From PALSA-610 sp038239145 (lineage in GTDB: Bacteria; Actinomycetota; Acidimicrobiia; IMCC26256; PALSA-610), in assembly GCA_038239145.1 (NCBI GenBank), contig JBBSFB010000009.1, positions 1 through 64,000 of the forward strand: a stretch of DNA of 64,000 nucleotides, written 5' to 3'. Position numbers and translations under genes: made by a program. Position 1 is the first letter of the stretch. Every line of letters begins with the position of its first letter. Below are positions 42,893-50,788 of the stretch, piece after piece. Under the pieces are notes generated by a model that was given only the letters and a program-made list of their open reading frames with translations, was not told where the DNA came from and did not search any database.

Positions 42893-43261
42893 TGGCTCCC
42901 CCGAGCTGCGTGTACTTCGCATCGTATGACCCCAGCGCGCTCGGCGGCGTGCGGGGCTACCTGCGCCCGGGCAGGCCCGTGTCGGCGAGCCGTACCCGTC
43001 TCGGACCGACCGGGTACGCGCCGGAGAGACGGAGGACTCGCCCGGACGACGCCAGGAGCGCAACCGTCGCCACTGGACCCGGGCCGCGAGCACCAGCCGG
43101 ACGCCGCCGAGCACCCCGAACGACGCAGCCACGGCGATCGCCGCGTGGGTGATCCGCCGACCGTCGAGCAGCTGGGCGCCACCCGCGACGAGCGACGCCC
43201 ACGGGGCGATCACGAACAACGTCCGCAGCCTCATCAGTCCCTTTGTGGCGGTCGGTTCCAT
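42893..43261 (-). CDS. Possible small membrane protein ORF, doubtful
   Basis: From the ATG at 43261 the minus strand reads MEPTATKGLMRLRTLFVIAPWAS and two hydrophobic stretches, LFVIAPWASLVAGGAQLL and ITHAAIAVAASFGVLGGVRLVLAA, then a basic segment. There is no stop before the lipoprotein start, so as sequenced it would fuse to it. A frameshift or an unrecognised stop is likely. The rest of the interval looks non-coding. Confidence 0.35.
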
Positions 43262-43296
43262 ATCGGACCGACGGGGAGTGACCTGAGTCGCCCGTA

Positions 43297-44469
43297 CTAC
43301 CCCAAGCTGGACGGGGCGCACTTCCCGGCCCGGCTCGCGATGCCGCTGGTACGCCGCCACTCGCGGATCACGTTCTGGTCGAGCCCGTTCGTCAGGTAAC
43401 AGAACGAGAGACCCGTTTCGGGATCCGCCCACGCGATCTGGCCGCCCGCGCCGTTGTGGCCGAAGGCACGCGCCGAAACGGTGTGGCCCATGCCCCGCGC
43501 CGCGGCGCGCCGGTCGTCGCCTGCGAGCACGAGACCGAGCGAACGGTTGGCAGGAGTGCCCATGTAGTCGGGCAGATGATTGCGCACGTTGGTGGTCACG
43601 TCGGCCAGGACTTCGGGCTTCCAGATGCCGATCGGATCGTGCAACAACGCCTGGTAGTAGAGCGCGAGATCCGCCGCGTTCGACACCCCCCCGCCCCCGG
43701 GCACTCCGACAGCGCGGACCTCGGGGTGGTTGAAGGTCATCAACGCGTCGGCCGTCACCTCCGACAACGGGAGAGAACGGACTCCGATCGCCGCTTCCAA
43801 CTCGTCGCCCGTCGGAGCCTCACCGGTGAGGACGAGAGCGTTGATGTCGCCCTGGGCCGCAACCGGTACCCCGATCTGCAACGCGGTGAGCCCCAACGGG
43901 TCGAGAATCTGGGCGCGAATGAACTCTCGGAAGTCGGTACCAGTACAGCGCTCGATGATCTCCGCGAGCACCCAGTGCGCGGTCGTGGGGTGATACTCAT
44001 AGCGCGTTCCCGGCTCCCAGTTGAGCCGCCAACTCGCGAAACGTGCGAGCCGCTTGTCGCGGTCGTCCCAGTCGAGCGCACCGAACGGGGCGCGAGGGAA
44101 ACCCGACGTGTGCAGCATCACCTGGGCAACGGTGATCGCGTCCTTGCCGTTCGCACCGAACTCGGGGATCAACGCGGCGACGGGGAGGGTGACGTCGAGC
44201 AAACCCTCGCCCATCAGGATCCATACTGCGCCCGCGACGACCGCCTTCGTGGCCGAGAACATGACGTAGCGCGACTCGGGGGGCACGGCACCGAACGAAC
44301 GCCACACGTCGACCTTCCCGCCTCGCGCCAACGCAAGCTGGCACGAAGGCAGTATCCCGTCATCGACGTCCTTTTGCACCCGGGCGAGTAACGCCTCGAG
44401 CGCTTCGGGGTCGATGCCGACGGCTGCGGGGTCGGCAACGGGGCTGCGGTCGTACGGCACGCTCGGCAT
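43297..44469 (-). CDS. Serine hydrolase, CubicO/class C beta-lactamase family
   Basis: This 390-residue protein is a CubicO-type serine hydrolase, probably an esterase or peptidase rather than an antibiotic resistance enzyme. The SxxK motif is VMFSATKAVVAGAV, the YxN-type motif is RYEYHPTTAHWVLAEI, and a HxG triad equivalent lies in FGHNGAGGQIAW. No signal peptide is seen at the chosen ATG, so it may be cytoplasmic. TAGCAT lies 8 bases before the ATG. The frame stays open upstream and joins a decayed DUF1905 fragment, which I do not include. Confidence 0.85.
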   Translation of the reverse strand: MPSVPYDRSPVADPAAVGIDPEALEALLARVQKDVDDGILPSCQLALARGGKVDVWRSFGAVPPESRYVMFSATKAVVAGAVWILMGEGLLDVTLPVAALIPEFGANGKDAITVAQVMLHTSGFPRAPFGALDWDDRDKRLARFASWRLNWEPGTRYEYHPTTAHWVLAEIIERCTGTDFREFIRAQILDPLGLTALQIGVPVAAQGDINALVLTGEAPTGDELEAAIGVRSLPLSEVTADALMTFNHPEVRAVGVPGGGGVSNAADLALYYQALLHDPIGIWKPEVLADVTTNVRNHLPDYMGTPANRSLGLVLAGDDRRAAARGMGHTVSARAFGHNGAGGQIAWADPETGLSFCYLTNGLDQNVIREWRRTSGIASRAGKCAPSSLG

Positions 44470-44499
44470 GCCCGGCGATGCTACGAGGTCCGCCGGCGA

Positions 44500-44680
44500 C
44501 GGGACACTCTCCGGGATCCGGGCCTTTTGGGCGCGCCGGTTCTCGATCGTCTTATCGATGCGCCGGGCGCGCGTCACGGCGGCCTTCGCGCGGATCTCGG
44601 CGCTGACCGCCAGCATGAACCGGGCGCCTGTCGTCGCGACGCTGCTCCGGTAGGTGTGCCCATTGATCGTGACGCGCACC
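44500..44680 (-). pseudogene. DUF1905/YdeI-type gene remnant
   Basis: Upstream of the CubicO start the minus strand reads VRVTINGHTYRSSVATTGARF and LAVSAEIRAKAAV, the start of a DUF1905 domain. It then jumps straight to TRARRIDKTIENRRAQKAR, the C-terminal helical end of YdeI-like proteins. The middle of the protein, normally some 60-80 residues, is missing. No stop separates it from the hydrolase frame. It is a deletion relic. Confidence 0.55.
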
Positions 44681-44845
44681 ACGAGAGGCGGGAAAGGCTC
44701 CCCATCATGCGTGGATTGTCCCGAGAGTGGACATGGACGACGCGCCGCCACCCTGGACCGTCGTTGGCCTGACCCGCGTGGCATCGACGCCGGCTCGGCC
44801 GCCGTGCGCGGGCGTCATCATCAACGGTGTGTGCGTCATCGTGAT

Positions 44846-45097
44846 CTAGCGGTGGAACTCGACGCGTGTGACGGGAAAACGCATGATGCGCCGGCGCGTG
44901 CCCGGGCTCAGCTCGCCGAGCTCGAAGGTCGCGCGCGCCACGCGCCGGGCGCGGCCCGTGACGACCTCGTACCGCAAGCAATTCCCGAGTCGTTTGACGG
45001 GTTCACGCGACGCGATCGCGAAACCGTTGAGGTGGAGCTGCCGGTGGATCTCGACGAGCGTCATCGGACGCGCGTTGCGGGCCAGGATCGCCAGCAC
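44846..45097 (-). CDS. Winged-helix-like small protein, possibly a frameshifted C-terminus
   Basis: This 83-residue frame reads LAILARNARPMTLVEIHRQLHLNGFAIASREPVKRLGNCLRYEV and RARRVARATFELG. It resembles a winged helix used for DNA binding (an MTLVEIHRQL helix, then a recognition helix and wing). Codon use is good from the first residue. It overlaps the end of the next frame upstream by 95 bp in a different phase. The two may be halves of one gene broken by an indel near 45100, or two overlapping genes. The GTG start at 45097 is uncertain. Confidence 0.5.
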   Translation of the reverse strand: MLAILARNARPMTLVEIHRQLHLNGFAIASREPVKRLGNCLRYEVVTGRARRVARATFELGELSPGTRRRIMRFPVTRVEFHR

Positions 45098-45407
45098 CCC
45101 CGAACGCAGGTTTGCCCATCAGGGATCGGCCTCTCGCCGCGACAGGCGGTATCGGCGGCGGGCCACCACGACGCGTGAGCCGGAACCCGTGCACGATGTC
45201 CTTGCCATCGATGCTCGGCCACATGACCACGCGCAGTTCGGCAAGTTGGGTGCGCACATCGGCAAGCTCGTCTGACAGCGCCCGCTGCGCGTTGTCGAGT
45301 TCGGTCGCGCGATCGAACAGAACCTCGCACTCCACACTCAGAGCCGCGTAGACGTGAGGCTCGTGCGGTAGACGCCGATGTCGCGTCGGGTACTTGGCGG
45401 CAGTCAT
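45003..45407 (-). CDS. Hypothetical protein with coiled coil
   Basis: I do not recognise this 134-residue protein. It starts MTAAKYPTRHRRLPHEPHVY, followed by a heptad-like stretch (ATELDNAQRALSDELADVRTQLAELR) and VVMWPSIDGKDIVHGFRLTRRGG. The last 40 residues are Arg/Pro/Ala-rich and look non-coding, while the winged-helix frame is open there. GGGGGAG precedes the ATG by about 5 bases. The authentic protein may therefore continue into the winged-helix frame. Confidence 0.5.
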   Translation of the reverse strand: MTAAKYPTRHRRLPHEPHVYAALSVECEVLFDRATELDNAQRALSDELADVRTQLAELRVVMWPSIDGKDIVHGFRLTRRGGPPPIPPVAARGRSLMGKPAFGGAGDPGPQRASDDARRDPPAAPPQRFRDRVA

Positions 45408-45522
45408 ACATGCTCCCCCGGGTGGGAACCAACGGGGGAAGCGTTCGTTAACTGCGAACGTGGCGACGCCCTGCGCCACGTACCCCGTGGGGGACGCCGG
45501 TGTCGGCACCCCAAGCGGGGCC

Positions 45523-47601
45523 TCAGTTCGGCGGGCGAACCTCGGTGGGCGGCATGTCGACGATCGAACCGTCGACCTCACGCTCGACCGGCTCGTCGGT
45601 CGGCGTATCGCCCTTGCCGTCGGGGTGGCGCAAGCCGTTCAATCCCCTGCCGTTGCCGTTGCCCAGCGTCCGCATCAGCGTCGCCGCGAGACCCTCGATG
45701 GCGCCGCCGCCGCCCGCGACCAAGACCTCGGGCACGACCGTGATGTGACCGTCGGCCACCGCGTTCGCGACCGCGACGAGCGCGGTCGCGCTCTGGCCGA
45801 GGGCTTCGGTCTGAGCCTGGAAACCGGCGGCGCGTGCGAGACCGAGGGCCTCGGTGGCTTTCGCTTCGGCCAGCCCGATCGCCTGGGTCTTGGAGGCTTC
45901 CGCTTCACCGGTGAGCCGGACGAACGCGGCTTCGCCTCGCGCCTGCGCCTCGCGCGCCTGGGCTTCGTTGTTCTTGATCTCGATACCGACTGCGGACTGC
46001 GCGAGCTGGGCCTGCATGTCGGCCGTGCCTTTCGCCTTCTCCCGCTCGACGCGCGCGACCTCTGCCCGCTCCTCCTCCGCGTACGTCGTCTTCTCCTGGT
46101 TCGCGATCTCTCGTTTGGTCAGCACCTCGACGAGTTCGTCGGGGAAGTCGACGTCCTGGATGTACACCCCGCGCGTCTCGACGTCGTATGCAGCGAGGTA
46201 CGTGCGGATCGCATCCAGCGCGCTCGCCTGCACCTGCGGTCGGGTCTCGATGAAACGCACGGCTTCCAGGTTCTGGATCGTGTTGCGGAAGTGGTTGCCG
46301 ACCGCGGCCTGCAGCACCTCGTTCACGAGATTCTGCATCGTGCCGACCATCGAGATCACCTTCGGCGCGCGCGTGTCGGGGACGTGGATCTGCACCTGCA
46401 GGTCGATCTTGAACACGAAACCCTCGCGGCTCTTCGCTTCGATGGGCGACAGGTGCGCGTCGAGGTTGTGCGCGGTCGAGACCGCCTCGGCCCAGTTCAA
46501 CGTCAGGATCGACGTGGGCACGATCTCCGCCGCGTACACACGCGGGTTGATCGGGTACTTGCCGGTCCGGAGCGGCTCGCTCCAGATCCCGCGGTGACCA
46601 GGATGCACGATGGAGCCGAACTTGAACTCCTCGCCCGACGTGTCGAGCGTGGGCAGACCCACGTAGGCCTTGATGACCGCGACCTCGCCCTGGTTGACGA
46701 TGAGCATCGGCACCATCTCGACGCGCGTCAGGAACGGATTCAGCAGATAGGCGCCGTACAGCAACGGGTCGTGTTGCAACCCGATGTGACCGCCCGCCTC
46801 CAAGAATCGTTGGAAGTCCTGGTAGTTGTTGTGCAGGTCGTTCTTCGATCCCATCAGTACTTCGATGACCTCGGAGTCCTGCAACGCCTGCGTTCCCTGC
46901 TCCATGCGGGCGATGTCGTCGTAACCGCCGAGGCGGCTCGCGATGTCGCCCGACGGCAACGGCGGGCCCTCGAGCGTCGTGACGATCCCGATCATGTCCT
47001 GCGGGCCCCGCGGCGCGATGACCACCACTTGCAACTGTTCGGGCGCGAGCCCGAACGACTCGGGACCCAACATCCCGCCCGCGGCCTTGGCCCGGACCGA
47101 CACGTCGGGCGACACGGGGAGTCCGTAGACCTTGCGCGACGTGACAACGAGGAACGCGACCGGGTGGATCGGGACCAACGTGCCCGGCGTGAGCACCGGG
47201 CGTTGCACACCCTTTTGGCCGCCGCCGGAGATGAACTTCTCGAGCGAGGAGAAGTTCTCGAACTCCGGCTTGTAGATCGCGCTCTTGGCGCCGATCGGCA
47301 GTGGCGTGCCGACCTGCGCGATCACGACGCCGATCTCACCGGCGGGCACTTGCACCCAGGGGAACTTCTTGACCCCGAAGACGGGCCACAACTTGAACCG
47401 GAGCCCCGGCGTCAGCAGCTCGGCTTGGAAGCCAGCCTCGCCGCGGAGCGCGATCGGGTTGTCCGAGGGCAGCTTCTTGAACGAGAAGCGCTTTTGGACA
47501 AGACCGACTTCGGTCGGGCCGATCGTGTGGAACGACCGCAGCGCGATGAGCACCACGATCACGACGATCAGCACAACCAAGACGACGACTGCGAGCGACA
47601 T
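45523..47601 (-). CDS. Large SPFH/Band 7 (flotillin-like) membrane protein
   Basis: This 692-residue protein begins with a single membrane helix (MSLAVVVLVVLIVVIVVLIAL) and then SFHTIGPTEVGLVQKRFSFK, the entry of a Band 7 domain. A long soluble part of about 300 residues includes LPIGAKSAIYKPEFENFSS and PIHPVAFLVVTSRKVYGLP. SPFH-type segments (FVFKIDLQVQIHVPDTRAPKVI, VGNHFRNTIQNLEAVRFIE, YIQDVDFPDELVEVLTKREIA) follow near 430-560. A Glu/Ala-rich coiled coil (EERAEVARVEREKAKGTA) and a Gly-rich tail end it. It is unlike the short slipin at 14523. GAGGAGG precedes the ATG. Confidence 0.85.
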   Translation of the reverse strand: MSLAVVVLVVLIVVIVVLIALRSFHTIGPTEVGLVQKRFSFKKLPSDNPIALRGEAGFQAELLTPGLRFKLWPVFGVKKFPWVQVPAGEIGVVIAQVGTPLPIGAKSAIYKPEFENFSSLEKFISGGGQKGVQRPVLTPGTLVPIHPVAFLVVTSRKVYGLPVSPDVSVRAKAAGGMLGPESFGLAPEQLQVVVIAPRGPQDMIGIVTTLEGPPLPSGDIASRLGGYDDIARMEQGTQALQDSEVIEVLMGSKNDLHNNYQDFQRFLEAGGHIGLQHDPLLYGAYLLNPFLTRVEMVPMLIVNQGEVAVIKAYVGLPTLDTSGEEFKFGSIVHPGHRGIWSEPLRTGKYPINPRVYAAEIVPTSILTLNWAEAVSTAHNLDAHLSPIEAKSREGFVFKIDLQVQIHVPDTRAPKVISMVGTMQNLVNEVLQAAVGNHFRNTIQNLEAVRFIETRPQVQASALDAIRTYLAAYDVETRGVYIQDVDFPDELVEVLTKREIANQEKTTYAEEERAEVARVEREKAKGTADMQAQLAQSAVGIEIKNNEAQAREAQARGEAAFVRLTGEAEASKTQAIGLAEAKATEALGLARAAGFQAQTEALGQSATALVAVANAVADGHITVVPEVLVAGGGGAIEGLAATLMRTLGNGNGRGLNGLRHPDGKGDTPTDEPVEREVDGSIVDMPPTEVRPPN

Positions 47602-47826
47602 TGTGATTGCCTCCTCGGACCACCCAGGGTCATGTCGGCCGGCCGGCCGTGCACGAGTAGGTGTCGGACCAGGGTCCGCCGTCATTATGCGCCCGCACGG
47701 TGCGTGGTCGGGCCCTCAGACGGATCGGGGCAAGCGCTCCCGCCAGTTTCGGAGCTTTTCGGCGAGTTGCGCCTCGCCGAACCCGTCCTGTGCGGCATAC
47801 CCGTGCGCGAGGTACCACGCACCCGC

Positions 47827-47871
47827 GACATCGTTCGTGACCGCATCGTTCGCGACCAGATCGTTCCCGAT
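47827..47871. repeat. Imperfect 15-bp tandem triplication
   Basis: Three 15-mers share the core ATCGTTCGYGAC (47827-47841, 47842-47856) and a third, more divergent unit (47857-47871). They lie just downstream of the lipoprotein gene and touch its stop codon. They look like a slippage product. Confidence 0.45.
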
Positions 47872-48440
47872 CAGGCTCCGCTCCAACACGACATGATGGT
47901 CGTGGCAACGTTGATGGCGACGTCACCGCGCGACGCCGACGGGACCCCAAAGTTCGCCGGGAGCTTCGTGACGTCGACGAGCAACACCTTGTAATCCTTG
48001 CGGACGACGACGGACCCGTCCTTCACCTGGAAGGCGCCCTGACCGACTCCCTGCAAAACCCTCGACTTGTGCAGCTTCGTGGCGAGCGAATCGAAATACG
48101 CCGTCGTCTCGTCCGTGTTCGACACTTCTTTGACAGACAGCTTCATCGACGCGCCGGCCGGATAGGCGTAGTCGCACGAGTAGACGTGGTCGACCCATGT
48201 CGGCTTCAGTGCCGCGATCGTCTTGACGCCCGTCGCGCTGTTGTAGATTTCGTTGGAGGCTTCGTCCTCACAGATCATCTTGGCCGACACCGAGGGCACG
48301 TTCGACGCCTGTTTGGCAACGTGGCCCGACGCGGCGGTCGTGGTCGTCGCGTCACTCGACGCGGACTTGGAGGAACCGCCGCACGACGCGAGCACCAACG
48401 CGAGCGAGGCGGGGATCAAGACGAGCAAGCGTGTACGCAC
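47871..48440 (-). CDS. Secreted lipoprotein, unknown function, 189 aa
   Basis: The signal peptide VRTRLLVLIPASLALVLASC has the lipobox VLASC. After a Thr/Ala linker come MICEDEASNEIYNSATGVKTI, TWVDHVYSCDYAYPAGASMKLSVKEVSNTDETTAYFDSLATKL and VKDGSVVVRKDYKVLLVDVTKLPANFG. The protein resembles small DUF3558-like actinobacterial lipoproteins in its layout, but I cannot assign it firmly. It starts at a GTG with TACGCT 7 bases upstream, and it is divergent from the YcnI gene. Confidence 0.7.
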   Translation of the reverse strand: MRTRLLVLIPASLALVLASCGGSSKSASSDATTTTAASGHVAKQASNVPSVSAKMICEDEASNEIYNSATGVKTIAALKPTWVDHVYSCDYAYPAGASMKLSVKEVSNTDETTAYFDSLATKLHKSRVLQGVGQGAFQVKDGSVVVRKDYKVLLVDVTKLPANFGVPSASRGDVAINVATTIMSCWSGA

Positions 48441-48447
48441 AACGCCG

Positions 48448-48453
48448 AGCGTA
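48448..48453 (-). promoter_or_regulatory. Candidate -10 box, leaderless start of lipoprotein
   Basis: TACGCT, then 7 bases, then the GTG at 48440 on the minus strand. The YcnI-like gene has its own box 55 bp away on the other strand. Confidence 0.45.
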
Positions 48454-48507
48454 CCGAGTCTCCGGGGCGGGTGGCAGTCGGGACGGGGAGCCGGACTCCC
48501 GCGGCGG

Positions 48508-48513
48508 TAGCGT
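48508..48513 (+). promoter_or_regulatory. Candidate -10 box, leaderless start of YcnI-like gene
   Basis: TAGCGT followed by 7 bases and the GTG at 48521. This picks 48521 over the in-frame GTG at 48512, which overlaps the box. Confidence 0.5.
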
Positions 48514-48520
48514 GCGCGGC

Positions 48521-49204
48521 GTGCGCCGGTTCGTCGTCTTTGCGTTCGCGACCAGCCTCGCGACCGGCAGCACGCTCGTCTTCGGCATGGCGACCGCATC
48601 CGCCCACATCTGTCCGATTCCCGCCCAGATCGAAGTAGCCCGGTCGGCCACGATCCAGGTCGGCGTGACCGTCGAGGGCGCGGTTGTCCCCGATGTCGAG
48701 ATCGGCATCCCGACCGGGTTGCGGCTCGACCGGGTCGACCCGAAGGCCGGCTGGACCGTCACCCGGAGCGGCTCGACCGTCCGGTACCACGGCGGCCCGA
48801 TCCTCGCCTTCACGTGCGAGTACTTCTCGCTCGGCGTGACCGCGCCGAGCCCGGGCTCGTGGGGGATCAGGGTTGTGCAACGGAATGCCGCGGGCGCCAT
48901 CGTCGCCGACGCCGTGCCCGACCCCGGCAGCCCCCAGGACCGCGCCCTTGATCAGTTCGTCTACGCGGGTGTGAAACCGCCGTCGCCGCCGTCGACCTCG
49001 AGCGGACAATCGGGGCCGATCATCGCCGGGATCGTGCTGGTCGGATTCGGCCTCGTGATGTTCGTGGCCCTCCAGATCCGGTCCCGGCGCCACGACACCG
49101 ACGACACCGACGGCGAGCGCGACGTGGCCGATCGCGACGCCGAGTTGGAAGCCCGACTCGATCGCTTCAAGAAGCGGCGCCCGGGCTCTCCGCCGCCGGA
49201 CTAG
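48521..49204 (+). CDS. YcnI-like (DUF1775) exported protein
   Basis: This 227-residue protein has a Sec signal peptide (VRRFVVFAFATSLATG to MATASA) whose predicted cleavage leaves an N-terminal His (HICPIP). YcnI proteins bind copper through such a His and a Trp. The DUF1775 domain includes VPDVEIGIPTGLRLDRVDPKAGWTV and a Trp in SPGSWGIRVVQ. A membrane helix (GPIIAGIVLVGFGLVMFVALQI) and a charged tail end it. Its 3' end overlaps the 511-residue membrane protein gene by 38 bp tail-to-tail. Copper handling is inferred from the family and the CopC-CopD gene nearby. Confidence 0.75.
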   Translation: MRRFVVFAFATSLATGSTLVFGMATASAHICPIPAQIEVARSATIQVGVTVEGAVVPDVEIGIPTGLRLDRVDPKAGWTVTRSGSTVRYHGGPILAFTCEYFSLGVTAPSPGSWGIRVVQRNAAGAIVADAVPDPGSPQDRALDQFVYAGVKPPSPPSTSSGQSGPIIAGIVLVGFGLVMFVALQIRSRRHDTDDTDGERDVADRDAELEARLDRFKKRRPGSPPPD

Positions 49205-50702
49205 GCGTGCGCGTCTCCGGGAGGTATGGCCCGACGCGGGCGACGAACGCGTCGGAGCCGGTGATGTCGACGCCCGACCGGTCGACCGCATCGTCAAGGG
49301 TGACGGTGCCCGCGAGAAGTTGCAACAATACGGCGAACGAAGCACCGACCCGCGCCGCTTCGGGCGCAACCGCCCCGGCCGACGCGACGATCGCGCCCGG
49401 GCCCGCGGCCGCGGCCGCGGCCGTGCTCGAATCGCGGGTCGCGGCGAGCGACCACGCCGGGGGGCCCGGCTGATCCGTGACCACGAAGACCAGCGATCCC
49501 GCCGCGAACCAATCGGCGACGGGTGCGGCCCTGACCGCGAGCTCCGCCAACGCCGCTGCGAGCACCTCGTCCGCGTCGAGTTCGGGCACGATGCGGGCCA
49601 GCTCGTCGTCACTGAGTCCAGACACGAGGAGGGAGAGCCATTGCCCGGAGGTTTCGGTCCCGGCCGCGACCGAGCGGCTGCGCAACATCCGTATCAGTGC
49701 ACCCACGGCGAGACCACCACCGATCCCGAGCGCGATCACGACCTCGACGCGCGTCAACCACGCCGGGCCGACGTCGGGGATCTGCGACTTCCACAGCGCC
49801 GACAGATCGGTGGCGCCACCGATCAGTGCGATCAACAACCCGACGAACACGACGCCGTACAGGGCTTCGGCCCGGCGCCGGAGCAATGTGATGATCGTCG
49901 GTACCGCAGCGATCCACACCGCGATCGAGACGAAGCTCCCGCCGAGGAACTGGACGAACTTGGCCGGATTGGTTCCCGGGCGCGGGATCTCGAAACCGAT
50001 CGCGTGCGCCATATCGGAGACGACCACGACTCCGACGAGCACCGCCAGCACGCGCCACCATCTCGGCATCAACGCGGCCACGACGCCGAGCGCGAACAGC
50101 ACTGCGATCACAGGGGCCCAGGGCAGGCCGCTCGGACCCGGCACCCAGTCGAGCGCCACCGCGATCGCGACGCGCTCGTCGCCCAGCTTGAACACCACGT
50201 TCTGCTGGGACAGGTGGTACGCGAGGCCGGGCGCCGCCGCGACGGGAGGCGGCAGCGATGCGCTCATCCAGTGGATGCGATGGTCGTGCCAGCGCGCGGA
50301 ATGACCCGACGAGATCTTCTTCCAGTCCGGCACGGCCGTCGGCGACGTATCAACCCCGACGGGCACCGTGCCACCGAGACGGGTCCGGTTGATGTACGTC
50401 GCCTGCGAGTGGAGGTTCTCGAACACGCCGTTCGGGCCGATCCGCAGATACGGCTCGCTCTCGTAGCCGAGCACGGTGATCTCGGTAGAGGTGCGGTTCG
50501 TGAGCTCGAACTGGTTGCCGAGATCGACGATGCGGGCACTGATGCCTGGCACCGCGGGCGAGAGACCGACGATATGGCTCCGGTAGTTCGTCGGCTTGGG
50601 GCCGCTGATCGTGTGGGCCGACGCCGGCGCCGCACCGAGACCCACCAGGGCGATCGAGACCGCGGCCAAAGTGGCGATCCGGAGCAGGACCCTGCGACGC
50701 AC
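49167..50702 (-). CDS. Membrane protein with His-rich extracytoplasmic domain, near CopC-CopD
   Basis: No named family comes to mind for this 511-residue protein. A signal peptide ending APASA is followed by a mature N-terminus HTISGPKPTNYRSHIVGLSPA. The extracytoplasmic part has VLGYESEPYLRIGPNGVFENLHSQATYINR and a His cluster, HSARWHDHRIHWM. Five or so membrane helices follow (LPWAPVIAVLFALGVVAAL, VLAVLVGVVVVSDMAHAIGF, FVSIAVWIAAVPTIITLL). A cytosolic tail of about 170 residues (WLSLLVSGLSDDELARIVPEL onwards) is unusual and may be an SCP2-like fold; that is weak. The GTG start has TAGCGT 6 bases upstream. Its location between YcnI and CopC-CopD suggests a copper role. Confidence 0.65.
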   Translation of the reverse strand: MRRRVLLRIATLAAVSIALVGLGAAPASAHTISGPKPTNYRSHIVGLSPAVPGISARIVDLGNQFELTNRTSTEITVLGYESEPYLRIGPNGVFENLHSQATYINRTRLGGTVPVGVDTSPTAVPDWKKISSGHSARWHDHRIHWMSASLPPPVAAAPGLAYHLSQQNVVFKLGDERVAIAVALDWVPGPSGLPWAPVIAVLFALGVVAALMPRWWRVLAVLVGVVVVSDMAHAIGFEIPRPGTNPAKFVQFLGGSFVSIAVWIAAVPTIITLLRRRAEALYGVVFVGLLIALIGGATDLSALWKSQIPDVGPAWLTRVEVVIALGIGGGLAVGALIRMLRSRSVAAGTETSGQWLSLLVSGLSDDELARIVPELDADEVLAAALAELAVRAAPVADWFAAGSLVFVVTDQPGPPAWSLAATRDSSTAAAAAAGPGAIVASAGAVAPEAARVGASFAVLLQLLAGTVTLDDAVDRSGVDITGSDAFVARVGPYLPETRTPSPAAESPGAAS

Positions 50703-50708
50703 GCTTCC

Positions 50709-50714
50709 ACGCTA
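50709..50714 (-). promoter_or_regulatory. Candidate -10 box, leaderless start of the 511-aa membrane protein
   Basis: TAGCGT, then GGAAGC, then the GTG at 50702. Confidence 0.5.
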
Positions 50715-50788
50715 CGGCGCGCGCCCCTCGGTTCGGGGACCGGCCTGCGCGACCCCGTCCCACTTCGGGCACGTAATGTGACGCGCAC

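Noticed and set aside
47630..47670. Palindrome GGCCGGCCGGCC near the SPFH gene 5' end
   Set aside because: Short GC-only palindromes arise by chance at this base composition, and it has no spacing or context that suggests a site.
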